Assembly (NCBI RefSeq): GCF_001638985.1
Contig: NW_017265155.1
Span: forward strand, 1 to 64,000
Direction of reading: 5' to 3'
DNA length: 64,000 nucleotides
From: Phycomyces blakesleeanus NRRL 1555(-)
Taxonomy: Eukaryota > Mucoromycota > Mucoromycetes > Mucorales > Phycomycetaceae
Shown in pieces: positions 24,755 through 37,451 of the stretch. Under the pieces are notes generated by a model. The model saw only the letters and a list, made by a program, of their open reading frames with translations, had not been told where the DNA came from and did no database searches. Each line of letters opens with the position of its first letter. Position 1 is the first letter of the stretch. The translations under genes were made by a program, and so were the position numbers.

Positions 24755-26904
24755 CTATAATTTCATAGCCGGTCTGTAACGAAGAAGGCGATATTTTCGG
24801 TTTATTGGATATCACAAAATGTCTGTACGAAGCACTAAACAAGATGGAGCGGGCGTTTGGATCTTCAAGAAAACTTTACGATGCACTCGAAGGCGTAGAA
24901 CGTGAATGGGCTCATAGTCCGGCCCAGTTTGTCCAGTACATGGAAACCTTACGAGAGAAAATGGCCTGCCCTGACCTCACAACCGTCCTAGACCACGCCG
25001 GACCAGTCCAGGTACCCGTCAAAGCCCAGGTCAGAGAAGTGGCCAGGCTGATGAAAGAACACCACACGACCGCAGTGCTTGTGATGGATCACGGAGGATT
25101 AGCGGGTATTTTTACAGTAAGTTTGCTAAAAGAGGAAACTAGGAGCTACAAGGGAGGAGGAGAAGCCAAATATATATATATATATATATAAATTAGTAAG
25201 GGGTGGGTGAGTGGGTAAGGAAAGAGGGAGTTAAGGGGAGGTAAGGGAAAGGTGGGAAAATTTAGATGTCGAGAAAAAGATACCGGTTTTGTTTGTTTCT
25301 TCAAGTGAAAACCACTATGCATGCATATGATAGATAATTAAATAATGATTGGTTTGTAGTCCAAAGACATTGTTCTGCGAGTCATTGCAGCCGGTCTTGC
25401 ACCAGATGCATGTAGTGTTGTGCGGGTTATGACACCACATCCAGACACAGCCTACCCTTCTACTAGTATCCTTGAAGGACTAAAGAAGATGCATGGTAAT
25501 TGAAACAAAGAAAGGGTTCAATTTAGATTATTATTAATGACAATAATTTTTTTTAAAAAAAAACATTTTCTGCTTCTGTTGGTTTTAGATGGACACTACC
25601 TTAACCTTCCAGTGCTGGATTATGACAAGAACATTGTAGGCATTGTGGACGTTCTTCGGCTGACCTATGCTATCTTGGAACAAATCAATAGCATTGAAGG
25701 AAATGTCGGTGACAATAGCAAATTCTGGCAGAGCATTGCCACTGGAGATCACCCGGATACCGAGTCCGCAATCTCAGACTCGTTGTCCCAGGCAGCCAAT
25801 TCACACATGTTCCAATCGCCTTCTCCAGATTCGATGACGATGATGAACCCAATGCAATTACCCGGCCATACCCAGACATTCACCAGTCTTGGGCTTGGCC
25901 GCGGATACTCTGAAATCAGTCCTGCAGACAGCGCATCGGTGGTGGATGACAACCAGGATATCCAGGATATCCAGTCCAGTAGCTCGTCCAACCCGATGAT
26001 CAATGGCAACAGTAGCGAGACATTTAGTTTTAAATTTACATACGGTAGCCGTGCGCATCGATTCCGGTGCGATCCGTCACAGTTCAGTAGTTTTAGGGAG
26101 ATGGTGCGGCAAAAGATTATTGCAGAACATTTGTCGCTGTCACAATCATACGTTGATGTTGGCGGCCCCAGAGATTCGGCTACGACAATGAATCCAAATC
26201 CAAACCCTAATGATAATGATAATGTTGATGTTGATGTTGATAATGACTGGCTGAGCATAGCCTATCTCGATGACGAGGAAGACCAGGTGTTGATGACATG
26301 CGATAATGATCTAACGGATGCTGTCCAGTTGGCGCGCAAGATGGGCCATGACCGAGTACGACTGTTTGTGCATGATAGTCTGGCTGAACAACACCCGAAC
26401 CATAACCACGACGAGAGTTCTATTGCAGGAACCACAGCAGTGTCTTCGGCCTCTGTAGTTGCAGGCTTAGATATCCCAGCTCCAACACCGGTTAGCCAGC
26501 CAACACTGTCGACCCTTTCGGACCCTAATATGAACATGAGCACGATGAGTATCAGCAGTGCAAACAACAAAAGTACGGTGGCCCCGGGGTCAGACCCGGC
26601 CCCGGAATCAACACAAAGACAACTCAAATCGAAGCCAAAAAAGGCCAAGCCGAGACAGATTATTAATAATAGCAAATCAAAAAAGCGCAGACCAACAAGA
26701 GTATCAAGACAGGACGAATCGTCCGACAGTGATGAGGATAGCAGTGGTTCCGATATGGAACGCACCGGCCGCACCCTCAGAGAACCCAATTTTGTTATCC
26801 CGCAAGAAATGCTGCTTCCGGCTGCCATCACTTTTCTGGGTGTAGTGATCTTGGGTGTCTTTGCAATCGCTAAACTAACAGGAGGATCCAACAGTCGTTA
26901 TTGA
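23435..26904 (+). CDS. CBS-domain (x4) and PB1-domain protein with C-terminal membrane anchor
   Basis: Seven exons: 23435-23560, 23766-23993, 24184-24230, 24459-24567, 24769-25116, 25360-25495 and 25589-26904, 769 residues. Four CBS motifs form two Bateman modules at roughly 75-140, 145-205, 240-300 and 305-375. Repeated strand endings such as LSGIFT, IFGLLDITK, LAGIFT and IVGIVDVLR are typical of CBS domains, which bind adenine nucleotides. A PB1 domain lies at about 475-570 (FSFKFTYGSRAHRFRC...). A basic, Ser-rich linker follows, and a hydrophobic segment LLPAAITFLGVVILGVFAIA near the C-terminus suggests a tail-anchored protein. The architecture matches the fungal CBS-PB1 family that includes fission-yeast Mug70; its biochemical role is poorly known. 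All six introns are GT-AG and all junctions keep frame. Intron 4 contains adjoining CT and CA runs. Confidence 0.9.
24690..24748. repeat. Adjacent (CT)n and (CA)n dinucleotide runs
   Basis: About 14 CT units followed directly by about 14 CA units, inside intron 4 of the CBS-PB1 gene and close to its 3' splice site. Confidence 0.95.
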
Positions 26905-27871
26905 AACAAAATAGCCATTCATTATCTTTACTTTATTTTATCTATATCACTATATCACTATATATCTATATAATTACATATAATTAATTAATTCGTTAGA
27001 AATCGCTTCTTCTTTATCATGTAGATATAGGTAGTTATGTGTACATAAGCCATCTCTACATCTAAATCTACATTTATATATCTATATCTCCCACTACCAC
27101 TATCAACCACTACATTTACATTTACACTCGAATTTCCATTTCCATTTCCATTCACATTCACATTCACATTCACACACACACATACATCCTTATATATAAA
27201 TACAAATATACAAATATACATATTACATATATAAATATATATAAAAATATATATCTACAGACACGTCCATATACACTTACACTTACACGTCCATGTACAC
27301 GTACAAATCTATACATAAACAAACACCTACACATATAAGCACGAACACAAGCACAAACACAGGTACAAGCACAAGCATAATCACAAGCACACATAATCAC
27401 AAGCACAAGCACAAGCACAAGCACAAGCACTTTATCTTTATATCTTATATATATATATATATATATATCTTGTATATCTCACACTCTCACATTCTCACAC
27501 TCTCATCCATATACTATTACTCTTACATTCCCATAATTTTTATAGACTAACTAATTGGTATATCAATTTATCATGCGTTATGTACATCACATATAAGAAA
27601 GAGGTCTATTGAAAAAAGTAGTAGTATCAAATGTTATTCTTTTGAACTATAAAATTATCATAAAAATAACAATTCTTTCTTTTTTTTTTTGCTTTTCTTC
27701 TTTACCTTACCTTACCTTACCTTCCTTGCCTTTACTTATTATTATTTTTTTGCGTTTATTTATGTATCTATTTACCTAAATACTTTTATACATACAAAAA
27801 GTTTCATTTTTTGTTTTTTGTTTTTTGTTTTTGCGTTTTGCGTTTTGCATTTTGCGTTTTACGTCTTTTTT

Positions 27872-27905
<34 letters not shown>

Positions 27906-29176
27906 GGTGCACTGACACTTCAATGATCGGGTTTGCAGAATTAGGCAAAAGAGTTCTTTATGAAACGCTATTGATCGGCACATACTCTACACTCTTACTT
28001 TTTATTATTCCCCTTTATTATTTTTATTTATTTATTTATTTGACTGACTGACTAACTAACTAACTGACACTTGTGTGTCTCTATGTCTGTTAAATAATCA
28101 CAATGTGTACCAAAAATAAAAATAAAAATAAAATTATATTGAAAAAAAAAAAGCTTAAATAAATCTTTATCGTTAGCTTATTATTATACACTATTGGAAA
28201 TTAAACGCACGAAGCGCATGGATTGAGAGAGACATGTGAATATTGACATGGAGCATACGCATTGTGTGAGAAATACCTACACTACATACATACACAATAG
28301 ATAATTATTATTATTATTATTTTTATTATTTTTATTATTATAATAATAATAATAATATATAATTCCAAGCTAATAAAGATAAACCATTTCTTATTTACTT
28401 ATCTATTCATTTATTTTCTTGGATTTTTTATGCTAAAAAAATGATATTTAATAATAATAGTAAGTTTATTCGCAAGTTTTGTATTTTTATTTTTTTTCTC
28501 TCTCTCTCTCTCTAAAAAAAAAACCAAAAAAAAAAAGATGTATTTTGTAACTGTACTCTATAGCAAAAAGGAAATCCCGGATTAGTCTTCCGCTTTGTGC
28601 GAACAATAATCACAATACTGATACTGTTGCTAACCATCATAATCGCAACTTGGTATTATTGCTATATATGTGAATAATTATATATAAAATATAAAGCTAA
28701 AAATATTATGGTGTAGCCCACAATAGAGAGACTAAAAGAAAATGATAATATTAGAGTTGAATTTTTTTTTGTCCAAAATCTAGTTGTTGTGTTTTTGTTG
28801 GGTGTATTGAAAGCAAAGCAGGACAGTTAAATATAAATAATAAATAAAAAATAAAGTCTAGATGTGACACCCGCGTCTTGTTTATCTTTTTCATCTATAT
28901 ACTCTTCCCGTGCAGTCCGAGGCTTTTGCTCATTCTCTTTCCTTCTTTCCAATCTCAAATCCCTCATTTGCTCCTTTCACTTCATCCCTCATACTCATAC
29001 TCTTATTCTTATTCTTATTCATCTTTATCTTCCAACAAAGCTACAACCCATCTACTACCACAACTACTCTTTTAACTCATATTTTTCACCTCTTTCCCCG
29101 CTCTTTACCCTTTAGCTCTCCCCCCTTTTTTTTGCTTTCTTTTTCTCTTGACTTCATTATCTTCAGTCCTTTCCCA
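26905..29176. other. Intergenic region rich in simple repeats
   Basis: Contains diverged CACATT and ACAAGC hexamer arrays (27080-27430), a TA run (27445-27468), a (TCTG)n run (27875-27903), AT-rich palindromic stretches (28300-28350) and a pyrimidine-rich block from about 28900 that is likely the promoter/5' UTR of the DP gene. No gene was seen. Confidence 0.5.
27875..27903. repeat. (TCTG)n microsatellite
   Basis: Seven tandem TCTG units. Confidence 0.9.
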
Positions 29177-30236
29177 ATGGAGCCAACATACCCTTCTCTA
29201 CATCCTCTTCCAAACCGTCTGTCTCCCCCTACCTTGCCTTACACGCGTCACCAGTCCGACAACCTAAACCAACACTATAATCACCACACAAACTACAAAG
29301 ACTACCACCACTACAACCACACTCAACACTGGAGATCCCACGATTTGCTTCAACTGCAATCATTGCTTTGCAACAAGCCACAGCAAGACACTAACAACCA
29401 CCTTCCTCCCCTCATCCTTCTTAGCTCTATCTCGTCGTCCACAACCACCTCAACAAACAACAACTCACCATATGGAGGTCAATCGCCTTCTCTATCAACA
29501 TCATTCTCGTCTTCATCCTCATCCTCATCCTCGTCTTCATCATCCTCTCCTCCTCTTTCTTCTTCTTCTCCCTCACCTTCACCAGCCGCTGAATCGATCT
29601 CAACCTTTCCTTCGCCCCAACAAGATCAAGACTTTGATTTGGATCACAATAAGCAGCACCACTGGTCGCCTTCACCACCATCATCTTCTGCTTCTGATAA
29701 TGTTGTCGTTGTTGATGATTCTGTCCGTGGCATAGTATCAGTCACCTCACTTCTTAACCCAGTTCCCGAGTTGCCTGAACCAAAGCGAAAAAAGAATCGA
29801 TCTGGTTACTTGTCCGATGCCCGGAACCAAATGCCTGCCACCAAAATCGCCCCAAACAGATCGTCTTCTAATATTCTGCTCAAACGTGGTAGACCCCGTC
29901 AACTAACCCTGAACAACACGAACATGAACATGAACATGAACAGTAATAATATTAATTCTAGCATTTTCGGCACGTCCGGTACTCCCCCTGTTGCTGCAGA
30001 TCATTTACATTTTACACAAAACACCAAAAAACAACGTCGTTACAAATCCAAAAAGAATAAAACAGAAAACAACCATAATGATGATGATGACGATAACCAT
30101 ATCGCGCTTGACGTCTCGGAAGATCACCGACGCCTTAACAAAGGGCTACGACACTTTAGTAAGCAGGTTTGCGACAAGGTTGCCAAGCGAGGAACAACAA
30201 CCTACAATGAGGTTAGTTTATAAAGAGCAAGTCCAG

Positions 30237-30269
<33 letters not shown>

Positions 30270-31062
30270 GGAAATGCATATAGAAATGGAAATATTCAAA
30301 AAATAAAATAAAATAAATTTGTAGATCGCAGATGAGCTTGCTACAGATATCAGAAACTCTCCCCAAGACAATGTGAGTAGTTGTTGATCGATCGAGCTGT
30401 TATTGATTTTCTAGGTAATTAATACAAAAACCTATACTTCTTTTATTATGATTATGATTATGATCACTATAGCAACCTGGCTGTGATCAAAAGAACATTC
30501 GTCGTCGTGTGTATGATGCTCTCAATGTACTGACGGCGATAAACATTATTGAAAAAGATAAAAAAGAAATCAAATGGCTTGGTATTCCTGGCTGCACCAA
30601 TACACATTCCGAGACCGCTAAAAGAGAAGCTGATCTGTTGCGAGAAATTGAAGAAGAAGAACGCTGTCATATCGAATTGACTGCATCTGTCGAGGCTGCA
30701 CGAGAAAAACTCGCGCAGGCAAGGTGCCCTTTCCTTCCTTCTTTCTTTTCTTTTTTGTTATATACAAAATAGACCATTACTTTCATTTACTTACTTACTT
30801 ACTGACTTACTTTTTTTTTTATATATACATATAACAGTCTCTCTCAAATGTTTGCTCTTCCCAATTGCCCGACTGCCTTTCCTTGCCCATCTTCATGAAT
30901 CAATCAAATACTGCTCCTAGCCATGCTACTGATGTCGACAATAGTATTGCTACAGCTAACACGCATAAAACGAGACAACTTGACCTTAATATTGTCTCAT
31001 CAGACTATCAGAATGCCATTCTATCCGATACCATGCCTGTTAAATATGTCTCAGCCTTATGA
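29177..31062 (+). CDS. TFDP: DP-type (E2F dimerisation partner) transcription factor
   Basis: Four exons: 29177-30211, 30325-30372, 30473-30718 and 30838-31062, 517 residues. After a long Ser/Pro/His-rich N-terminus and an RGRPRQ AT-hook-like motif, the winged-helix DNA-binding domain starts near residue 320 with [13 protein letters not shown], followed by [16 protein letters not shown] and [16 protein letters not shown]. The DEKKEIKW-like [12 protein letters not shown] block is diagnostic for DP rather than E2F. A coiled-coil segment rich in Glu follows (about 395-443), then a short C-terminal dimerisation remnant ending [21 protein letters not shown] proteins pair with E2F to drive G1/S genes. 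The chosen ATG is the first in the open frame. Joining exon 3 to exon 4 in frame needs a GC donor (CAG|GCAAGG at 30719). A nearby GT would shift the frame and end the protein quickly. Confidence 0.88.
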
Positions 31063-32590
31063 AATCCATTAAAAAAATTCATCAACAAAAAACAAAAAAA
31101 AAAACAAACAAACAAACAAACAAAACGAAAATACCAGCACGCAAGTACCAGCTACCAGTAACCAATGCTATATTACCAACCACTATAAGTACCAGTACCA
31201 GTACTTTTATATTAATTTATTATGACACATTCGTTCAACACCCTTCATTTATTCCGTTCGTTCACCCAAGTTTTCCCTGCCAGTAACCTTTATCCAGTCA
31301 TTTCTCGCTCGCTCATTCACTCATTCATTCAACCAGTACAATTTACCTTCATTTAGCACACCTTCATTTTCAGTACCTCTTATTCATCACCATCACAACA
31401 CAAACCAAAACAAAACAAAACAACACAACAGTAATCAACCCAACCCAACCCAACAAAACAAATCAAAAAACTCTTACCTCCCTTTCGTTTAAATTATTCT
31501 TCATATTTTAACTTATTTTTTTTTATAAATGGCAACAGCACCTCTTCACACACAAAATCATGTACACACACACACACACACACACACATCTTCACAAAAA
31601 AAAATCACGCACAAATCTACATTCTATTTTATTTTACCTTTTTTTGTTTTTTTAAAAAAAAAATATTTATTTATTTATTTATTTATTTATTTATTTTCAT
31701 GTAAATCAAATATGTAAATTGATTTTTTTTTTATATATATATCATTTCATATATTATATCTTAAAGAAAAAACTCCCCCTTTCACCTATCTACAAAACCC
31801 AAAGTAACAAAATAAAACAAAACACACAGAGAAAGCGTGTTTCTATATTGTTCTTCAGCTTCAACCAACCAATCAAACAGTCTAAAAAAAAAAGTCTAAA
31901 ACAAATAAGCAAACATTAAAATTATCTGTATCAACAAGCATTTATGTATTTTGGATTTCTAAATTCTTTGGCCAGGTTTTCTTTCACTCTCTTTTATACT
32001 TATTTATTTGTTAATTGTGACACCTCTTTTAATATCAGATAGTGCATATTAAATCTTAAATACATAATATTTTCTTTCGATTGATTGATTGGCAATTCAC
32101 ATAAAGTTATTGATATCTGTACTTGTGTATAAGAAGATCAAAAAGAGAGATACTGTAAGTAGGTTTGAGTTGAGTTGATTTGGTACACTTCTTTCTGTTT
32201 GTATTTATGTTATATATGCACGTATATAGGTATGATTTATCTATGAGAAAGAAAAGAAAGATAGAAATAGAGGAAGAGAACTAGAGAACTAAAGGAAAAG
32301 AAAAGGTAGAGGAAGTATAGATTAATATATATATATATATATATATTAAGTAAAAAATAAAATAAAAAATAAAACAAAAGAGTGAGGAAGAAACTGTGCA
32401 AATACATGGTAGAAATAATAATAATAAAAATAAAAATAATAAAAATAAAAATATAAAGTAAAGTAAAGTAGAGAGAAAAAAATATCATCTCTTTCAGCAT
32501 CATCATCACCTTCACCATCTTCTTCAAACTTCATTATATATATATATATATATATAACTTAGTTTTCTCTCTCTCTCTTTCTTTATTTTT
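31063..32590. other. Convergent intergenic region
   Basis: The region between the 3' ends of the DP gene and the Zn2Cys6 gene. It is rich in CAAA, ACAC, TTTA and TA runs (for example a CA run at 31563-31588, TTTA at 31666-31693 and TA at 32325-32346). It probably holds both 3' UTRs. No coding sequence is supported. Confidence 0.5.
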
Positions 32591-34040
32591 TTAAGCCGAT
32601 TCATCCCATTCACGATGTGCTCTTTTCCTACTGGCCGCTGCTGCATACATGGCAGCCGTCATATCACCATCAGGCCCGCCACCACCACCACCGCCATTAC
32701 CACCATTACCATACGCTGGACCCTGAACTGTATTTGAATACTGGAATCCATGGAAGGCAGGTGTCGGTGTGTTGTATTGCAATAATGCGTTCATTGTCGC
32801 AGGATCCATATTAATTTGATCAAACAGATTCGAAGTATCAAATCCAGGGCGACCCTGCTGCTGTTGTTGTTGTTGTTGTTGTTGTTGTTGTGCTGCTGGT
32901 CCAACTGCCATAGAAGTAACAACAGAAGAAGGATATGCTTGTGCTTGTTGAGGTTGGCGTGATGTCTGATTAGGATTTTGGCTCATCATCGATGCCTGTG
33001 CTTGTGAAGTTTGTGGTTGTTGATTTTGTTGTGGTTGAGATGGAGGTTGTGTTTGGCTTTGATTTGACAGAGACTCCGGAGATCCGAGTCCAAACAACGA
33101 GTCATTTGTCAAGAAGGTGCCCGGGTAAGAAGACCCTGTGACCACTCCTGATTGCGAAGGATTAGTTTGATCGTACAGAGAAGTCGGTCCAAGACTAGCA
33201 AAAGAAAAGTGACTAGCATCTGCAGAAGTCGAAAAGCTTTGTCCTCCACCGTTAACATTAACGCCACCAACATTAACATTAACGCCGACTCCTCCTCCAC
33301 TACTACTACTACTACTACTAACACCACCACCACCAACGCCGACACCAACGCCGACACCGACACCGACATTCACATTCGAAGCGAACGCTCCTGCATTTGA
33401 TGTTTGTTGTTCCCGGCTATTTGGGTGAAACAAGGGTGTATCGAGTGAGCCAAAAATTGCCTGTTGTTGTCCAAATCCAGCCGAGGTTCCCATTCGACTC
33501 GTGTCCATTCCCGGGTTGTTTATATCGAATCCCATATTCAACAAGTGGTTCATGTCATTTCCATTAAAGTTCATCAGACTAGGGTCATTGAATAACATGT
33601 TGGGGTCTACCATCATATTAGGATGATTGCTAACCGGCATTGGACTAGTATTATGTCCCATAGATTGTTGTTGTTGTTGTTGTTGATGATGCTGATGATG
33701 ATGTTGTTGTTGTTGAGGATGTTGTTGATGAGGATGACTTTGAACATGGTGTTGAGGTTGAAGGTGTTGTTGAAGATGGTGTTGATGTTGGAGATGTTGA
33801 TGTTGAAGATGTTGTTGAGCATGGTGTTGAGGATGATGCTGAGCATGATGATGATGATGTTGTTGTTGTTGTTGTTGTTGCTGCTGTAAAACATGATGTT
33901 GTGATGGTGGTGTATGTTGATTGATAGTATCTGGGAAAGGTCTTTGAGGTGATGGTGCAAGGGAGATAGGGCTGGCGTGTGCGGATGTTTCATGAGTGAA
34001 TATAGGCATTTGCGATGATCCATTTGGATGTCGCATGGTA

Positions 34041-34071
<31 letters not shown>

Positions 34072-36714
34072 TACTATTACTATTATTAACAACATTAGAC
34101 CCAACCGTAGGCGTTACGGCTGCGGTTGGAAGTGGTGTTGACGAAGCTACTTGAGGGCGTGGAGATGACATTGAATGAGGGCCAACACTGCCAAATCGAG
34201 ACTGATAGCTGTTCATAGAAGGTGAGTCTGGCTCTGATCGTGTGTAGCTTTGAGGTGTGCCGATGTTGTTGACATTATTATTATTATTATTACTGTTATT
34301 AATATTGTTGTTGGTGTTGGTGGCGGTGTTGGTGGCGGTGGCGGTGGCGGTGTTACTATTATTACTATTATTACTATTGTTGTTGTTGTTGTTGTTGTTG
34401 TTGGTTTGCTGCTGCTGTTGATGATGCTGTTGATGATGCTGATGCTGATGCTGATGATTGGACTCAAAAACGGTAGGATGGAACACAGATGAAATCGATT
34501 GTTGATTGATTGAATCTTCATTGATTGGCGGAAGGTCACTCAATTCAGTCGGGCATCCGCTCTTCTTCAAAAATCCTTCGATGCTTTCGATGATCTCATT
34601 AACCTTGTCCATGTACATCAGCGGCGACTTCTTGAGCACGTTTGCAGTAATGATCAGGTTACGCTGGGCAAGATGAGCCACCTCATGCTCACTCGACACT
34701 GCATTGACCTGATGGATCGTCACACTCGCAATAACACCGTCAATTGCATAGAAGAACTGGCACCAGGGTAAGTTTGCAGCATAGATGTCGAGCATCTTGG
34801 TAATGAACGTGGCTGACTTGGTGCAGATGTTGAGCGACAGGAGCGCGACCGGGGTGGCGGTCTGGTCCTGTTTGGGCAAAAAGAACTTGTGGAGCATGAT
34901 CCAGGTTGTCTGGTACTGGATATTGAGAATCAAACAGGCCTCGTCTCTAAACGAACCAGTTCCTCGGAAACTGTCGTCCTGTTCTAAACGCAGATCGCTG
35001 GGTAATTCATTCAACCAGTGGGTCAATGCGTTTTCGAGACGTGAGATTGCCGACAGAAGAGACTGGCCAGACTGCTCGGACGGCAGGTGCTTGGTGATGT
35101 CTTTGCGGATCTTCATCAGCTTGATCGAGTTGACGCAGAAATTGACCCGGTGTCCGGTCTCGTCGTCTTCGCAGTCAAGCCGGGTCGGGTATTCGAGATC
35201 GCAGTCCTTGTCGTCTACCATGGTTGGGCGGTTGGACTCTAGTGCAGCGCACAGATCGAGCCAGTATGCAGACCACCAGAGGCGCTTATTGGTCTCACGC
35301 TGCTTCAGGTCCGCCGGCATATGCTCTTTTTTGTGAAACTTGAGGTCCTGGGCCATGCGTATAGCTAAGCCAATATAGAGATATGCCAGACTCGATCGTT
35401 CGCTGCTCAGTTGGTACATGTAAAGGTTCAAAAGGGCGTGGATGGTGGTCGGGCTGCTGATATCAAAACATTTCTTAAGCAGCTGGCGTGCGTTCTTAAA
35501 GTAGGCTTCTCCCATCGTAGATGGGTCGTGCTGGGGTCCTGCATTGTGATAAATGCATCCGTGCTTTGAGACCCAAGCATTGATAGAGTTTGCCAAGAGT
35601 GGCTCGAGTCCGACGGCACTGTAGGTTTGTGTAAAGGTGTCTCGGTCGACGATTTGGTATGCCAAAAAACAACGATGGTAGCAGCTTCGCATCAGCTCGT
35701 CCATAGTCTCCTGGGGTAGTGTATCACCCGACTGCTTACGTTCCTGAAGGATTTTGCGTGCTTCATTTTCATCTACTTCCCAGAGTCTTCCGCCACCGCC
35801 ACCGCCACTACCGCCACCTAACCCAAACCCTCCTAATCCTCCAGAAGATTGGGATGACAACGTATCAGAAGTGGTATCCATGGCTATGTTTGTATCATGG
35901 GGACCCTTGCGCGACTGGTTATTTTTGGAGTTGCGAGCCTTGGTGCCGTCTGAACGGATGGAGTCTGTGCTAAAAAGGGTCGTCGAGTCGCTATTGATGT
36001 TGAGTTGGCTGATGCCATTGAGCAAGATGCGGTAGAGATCGGCTACACTAGCGATATTTGTGTCGATGCGTAGACCGGAAGGTGAGAGAGATAGTTTCCA
36101 GGTGACAGGTTGAGATGGAGACTGAAGAGGTTGTTGCTCTATGACGGCCATTGAATCCTTGTGTGCGTTTGAGTCTATCTGGCCATGAGATAGCATCCCA
36201 TAAGGAGATGTGGAGCCTCCTCCTCCTCCTCCTCCACTCCCGCTTCCACTTCCACTTCCTCCTGGGCTGCCCATGTCGTCGTCTGGAGCTCGAATACCGC
36301 CAGTTCCCGGACAAGGGTGGATGCTGTTTTTCATCATCGTCAGCTCATTCTGCATCTTGTGCATCCGGTCTTTCAACTCTTCTACATGATTTCCTAGTTG
36401 ATCAAACGCATGGCCATCTACTCTCCGAGGAGGAGTAGCATAACTACATGGTAAGCCTGCAATAGAACATCGACCGCATGTCGGCTGCACAAAGTCGCAC
36501 TTGACCTTCTTTTTCCGACATCGAATGCACTGTGATCATCGCGTCAGCATCTATTATTCTTATTCTTATTCTTATTCTTTTATTTTATTTTTATTTTTCC
36601 TAACAACCCTGTCAAATTACTGACCGCTAAACTTGAGCGTGGGCGTTTTGGCCGAGAAGGCTCGGGAGGTTTCTGCTGTGATCCGTTGCTATCACTGGTA
36701 AAGACAGAAGCCAT
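32591..36714 (-). CDS. Zn2Cys6 fungal-specific transcription factor
   Basis: Two exons: 36714-36625 (30 codons) and 36529-32591, giving 1342 residues. The zinc cluster begins exactly at the second exon: Cys31, 34, 41, 48, 51 and 58 in C-x2-C-x6-C-x6-C-x2-C-x6-C spacing, with the basic RKKKVK loop. A heptad-like segment at about 70-100 could dimerise. The middle homology ('Fungal_trans') region covers about 250-560, with YLYIGLAIRMAQDL and RLWWSAYWLDL as typical motifs. The C-terminal half is an activation-type tail with long Gln, His, Asn, Gly/Val and Ser runs encoded by trinucleotide repeats. It should be a nuclear DNA-binding regulator; the target pathway cannot be told from sequence. It lies tandem to and downstream of nothing co-regulated that I can prove. 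Introns upstream of the ATG were not assessed. Confidence 0.9.
33660..33892. repeat. CAA/CAT-type repeat encoding a Gln/His tract
   Basis: A diverged trinucleotide/hexanucleotide array on the minus strand codes for long alternating Gln and His residues in the Zn2Cys6 factor. Similar Asn- and Gln-coding runs occur at 32853-32890, 34038-34086 and 34278-34450. Confidence 0.85.
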
Positions 36715-37451
36715 AGCAGAGATAGAGAATTATCGAGAGAAAAAGCAAAAAAAGAAAGAAAGAAAGAAAGAAAGTGTTATAAAGGAACGAACGTGAAATA
36801 AGCAAATGGAAGATGAAGAAAAGTAACGCGATGACGAAACTCTTTGAAATGTTTTGAAAAAATAAAAAATTAATTAAATAATTAAATAATTAATTAATTA
36901 ATGAATTAATAAATAAATAAAATAGAAACAGAGGTTTAAAGAAGAAAGAGAGATAGAGAGGGATAAGGGGAGAAAAAAAGAAAAGAAGAAAGGAAGAAAG
37001 AGAGAAAATAAAAGTGAGTGTAAGTGAGTGAGTGAGAGAGAGAGATAAAAAATAAAAAGGCACTCATAAATTTGAGCCAATCAAAGCACGATTATCTCTT
37101 CGGTTAAGAAATAATCCGTAGATTTTAATTTTTTTTTATTTTTTATTTTTTTTAATCCAGCCTCATCTTTATTTAAATACAATATATAATATATATAATA
37201 TATATATTTCTGCTTTTGCTTTTGCTTATTTTGTAAAGGCAAAAGGACAATGAAAAATTAAAGTGTACAGAAGCACAAAAAAAAAGAAAGAAATCTCGAA
37301 ATGATATCTTGGATATATAATGATTATAATGCTTTATTTATTTAATTATTTATTTATATTGTTGTTTGGATGGGGGAGGTTTGGGGGGTTATTCTCTTAT
37401 GGGCTGGCAGTGATTTTTTGTTTGTTTGTTTTTTTTTTGTGTATTTTTTTT
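36715..37451. promoter_or_regulatory. Upstream region of the Zn2Cys6 gene, 3' flank of PFKFB
   Basis: A purine-rich stretch with a (GAAA)n run at 36747-36772, a TTAA-rich block (36865-36910) and a CCAAT motif at about 37077-37081 on the plus strand. Proximity to the ATG at 36714 makes it the presumed promoter/5' UTR; the individual elements are unproven. Confidence 0.4.

Noticed and set aside
30713..30770. GT donor (AG|GTGCCC) for DP intron 3
   Set aside because: It shifts the downstream frame and ends after about 20 unrelated residues, whereas the GC donor keeps the conserved C-terminal block.
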